Source of the DNA: Alviniconcha marisindica
Lineage: Eukaryota; Mollusca; Gastropoda; Provannidae
Direction of reading: 5' to 3'
DNA: 64,000 nt
NCBI GenBank assembly: GCA_018857735.1
Contig: JABMCL010000020.1
Location: 1,627,501-1,691,500 of the forward strand
The notes under the pieces were generated by a model that was not told where the DNA came from, searched no databases, and worked only from the letters and a program-made list of their open reading frames with translations. Below, one piece after another: positions 62,369-64,000 of the stretch. Position 1 is the first letter of the stretch; the number at the start of each line of letters is the position of its first letter. The position numbers were made by a program, and so were the translations under genes.

Positions 62369-64000
62369 GACACACAAATACACAGACACACTTCACCTCA
62401 CTACCCACAACTACATTTGCTACATCTAACCCACACAAAGCAAACCTTGCTCCATTCTACCTGCCATTGCAGGAGTCAAACCTGTACTACAAAAAGCCCC
62501 CTTATGCTTCATCAAAACCGCTACAAAAAGCACTGCAGACTAGCTCACCAAGTGCCTGAGCAAAGCAAATGAAAGGAGCTCTGATCACAAAGCTATCCAA
62601 GCAAGGCAGCAGCAAGCAGCAAAAAGAGCCTCATTTTTAAGGGCTGTGCACTTTAATATTACCCCCTTACCCCCCACCACCCCTCTGCACAAGGTTAAAG
62701 GATTAACATAAATAATTCAAAATATGTTAATAAGCTAAATACAGGTCAAGATTACATGTATTGTGGCAAACAAGAGTATACATACTGTGTTGACAAAAGC
62801 AGTGCTCTCAATGAACTCGCGTTAATTTTCAGCACTTTATTTTTCTCCCAACTCTCCCAGTGACATTCAAAAGTGGGTCAAGGTAACCAACACAAGTGTA
62901 AATTATGCTTGCCCTAGGCTATCATGCAGACAGTACCAAAATCTGATTAAACAGGACCTCCAAAAATGTCACCATTACCTTTTGTTGCAGCTGGAAATGT
63001 GCCAAATATCTCCCTTGAATAGTCATTACACTTTAAAGCATTATTGCACTGTGATCTCCGAGTCTGAGAGCTAAATGAAACTGGTGTGAAACTGAAAAGC
63101 TGACAAACTATGAAGATTATTTTAACAAAAAATATCATTTGAACTCTAAAAAGCCCATGAGAATGACACCGTGAAGCTCAAAAACTATGTGAGTTATAAG
63201 AATGTATCTCACTTAAGACTTTGAGAGCCTCTGAGAATGAGCCAACATTAAAAGGGCTCCTCCTTTCCACAGATACTGAGAGAGTCAAACGGCTTCACAG
63301 CTGCTTAAACATTCAAAGTGAGAAACAAACCCATCATTTTTCACACGAGTCCAAAATGCAAACAACATACCTTATATGAAGCAATGGAACATATTACATG
63401 AAGCAATGGAACATTGCAATAAATACAGTACATATTGTGAGAGGGGAGAGGAGGGGGGAAAAAACAAAGAAGCCAAAAGGTTAGCTATAAAGGAAAAGGG
63501 GAGAAAAGCAAGCACAAGCATCATTCAACACTTAACCGTTGGAGGCGGACTCTGGTTTCCTTGGGACGAGTTCTAGAGTGAGAAACAAAACAAAACTTCA
63601 CAACTTCCTGCGTATTGGCATACAGAGGACGAGAAGTACAAACGCATGCGCTGCAACGCCAACCAAAAACAACTGATGATCGGAACGAATTAAGCCAGAA
63701 TGGTAATCAAAACAGAATCAAGATCGCAGGTAACTTTCCAATGCCAACCAAGTCTTGCTAGGAACGAGAACTGCCAAAATTTAAATGTGCGCGCGTTACA
63801 TAACAAATCAAACGTGCAAGTGACCCGTTACATTTATACAGCTACTGATGACGCACTCAGCCTGCCCACAAACAATATACTTCTGCCCGTCGTTCAAAAA
63901 TCACATTGCGCAACTTTAGCCACATCTGTTTTCTCGAGCAAATGGGTATGGCCGCCTGAAGCATCAGCATCCTTACAGCACAGTGAAAACTTATGGTAGA

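Larger units (their letters stand above)
57325..64000 (-). other. Upstream intron(s) of the AMPK gamma gene
   Basis: No CBS1 coding motif was found on either strand. Contains a GA run (57484-57542), poly-G at 58048-58062, a tandem duplication (59073-59530), poly-A and (AT)n (60665-60755), a 69-bp satellite (61430-62010) and a CT run (62343-62368). The end at 63540-63700 is a little more CpG-rich, with gcatgcgctgc, and could be an internal promoter, but nothing firm supports that. Confidence 0.55.

Noticed and set aside
63540..63720. Promoter/first exon of a minus-strand AMPK gamma isoform
   Set aside because: A CpG-richer patch with gcatgcgctgc and an ETS-like caggaagt on minus is suggestive, but no coding start joins the downstream exon.

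Overview
The window is animal nuclear DNA with large introns, GT-AG splice sites, dense (GT)n/(CA)n and poly-G/C tracts, many minisatellites and short tRNA-derived or TAAG/ATT-tailed interspersed repeats. The two recognisable genes are metazoan. The repeat style (copies ending in TGTGGACGTTAAGCAACACT or starting TTGGTGTTTTACGCCCAGTC with TAAG tails, and (ATT)n-tailed 3' ends) suggests a gastropod mollusc, probably a caenogastropod. That assignment is inference from repeat style, not from a marker gene.

Plus strand, about 3.8-32.6 kb: one gene of 15 coding exons for a member of the SRCIN1 (p140Cap) / KIAA1217 (sickle tail) family of Src- and actin-regulating adaptors. The N-terminal AIP3/Bud6-like region is in exons 2-4, a Pro/Ser/Tyr-rich linker in exons 5-7, the conserved coiled-coil region in exons 8-13, and a Ser/Pro-rich tail with a polyproline motif in exons 14-15. 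All junction phases agree. The model totals 1243 codons plus stop only if an 82-bp GTGAGT...CACACAG segment inside exon 14 (30306-30387) is removed. Without that, the frame stops at 30412.

Minus strand, about 57.3-42.6 kb: the 3' two thirds of a gamma subunit of AMP-activated protein kinase. Eight in-phase exons carry the end of the CBS1-CBS2 linker and CBS2, CBS3 and CBS4, with the nucleotide-binding residues intact. The 5' exons (N-terminus and CBS1) were not found and should lie beyond base 64000. A 303-codon Ser/Pro/Lys-rich open frame sits between the CBS3 and CBS4 exons, has very good splice signals, and could be a cassette or alternative terminal exon. The genes converge tail to tail, with candidate poly(A) signals near 34.5 and 36.36 kb (plus) and 36.51 kb (minus).

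The introns hold about fifteen tandem-repeat arrays. The most informative are a copy-number array of a 3' splice site next to the CBS4 exon, a 421-bp MITE-like insertion with its empty site preserved in the neighbouring satellite unit, a Penelope-like GIY-YIG endonuclease fragment, and an (ATT)n-tailed element interrupting one half of a tandem duplication. I found no CRISPR, rRNA or functional tRNA gene and no clear sign of a wholly new biological system. The most unusual signals are the splice-site structures in the two genes.
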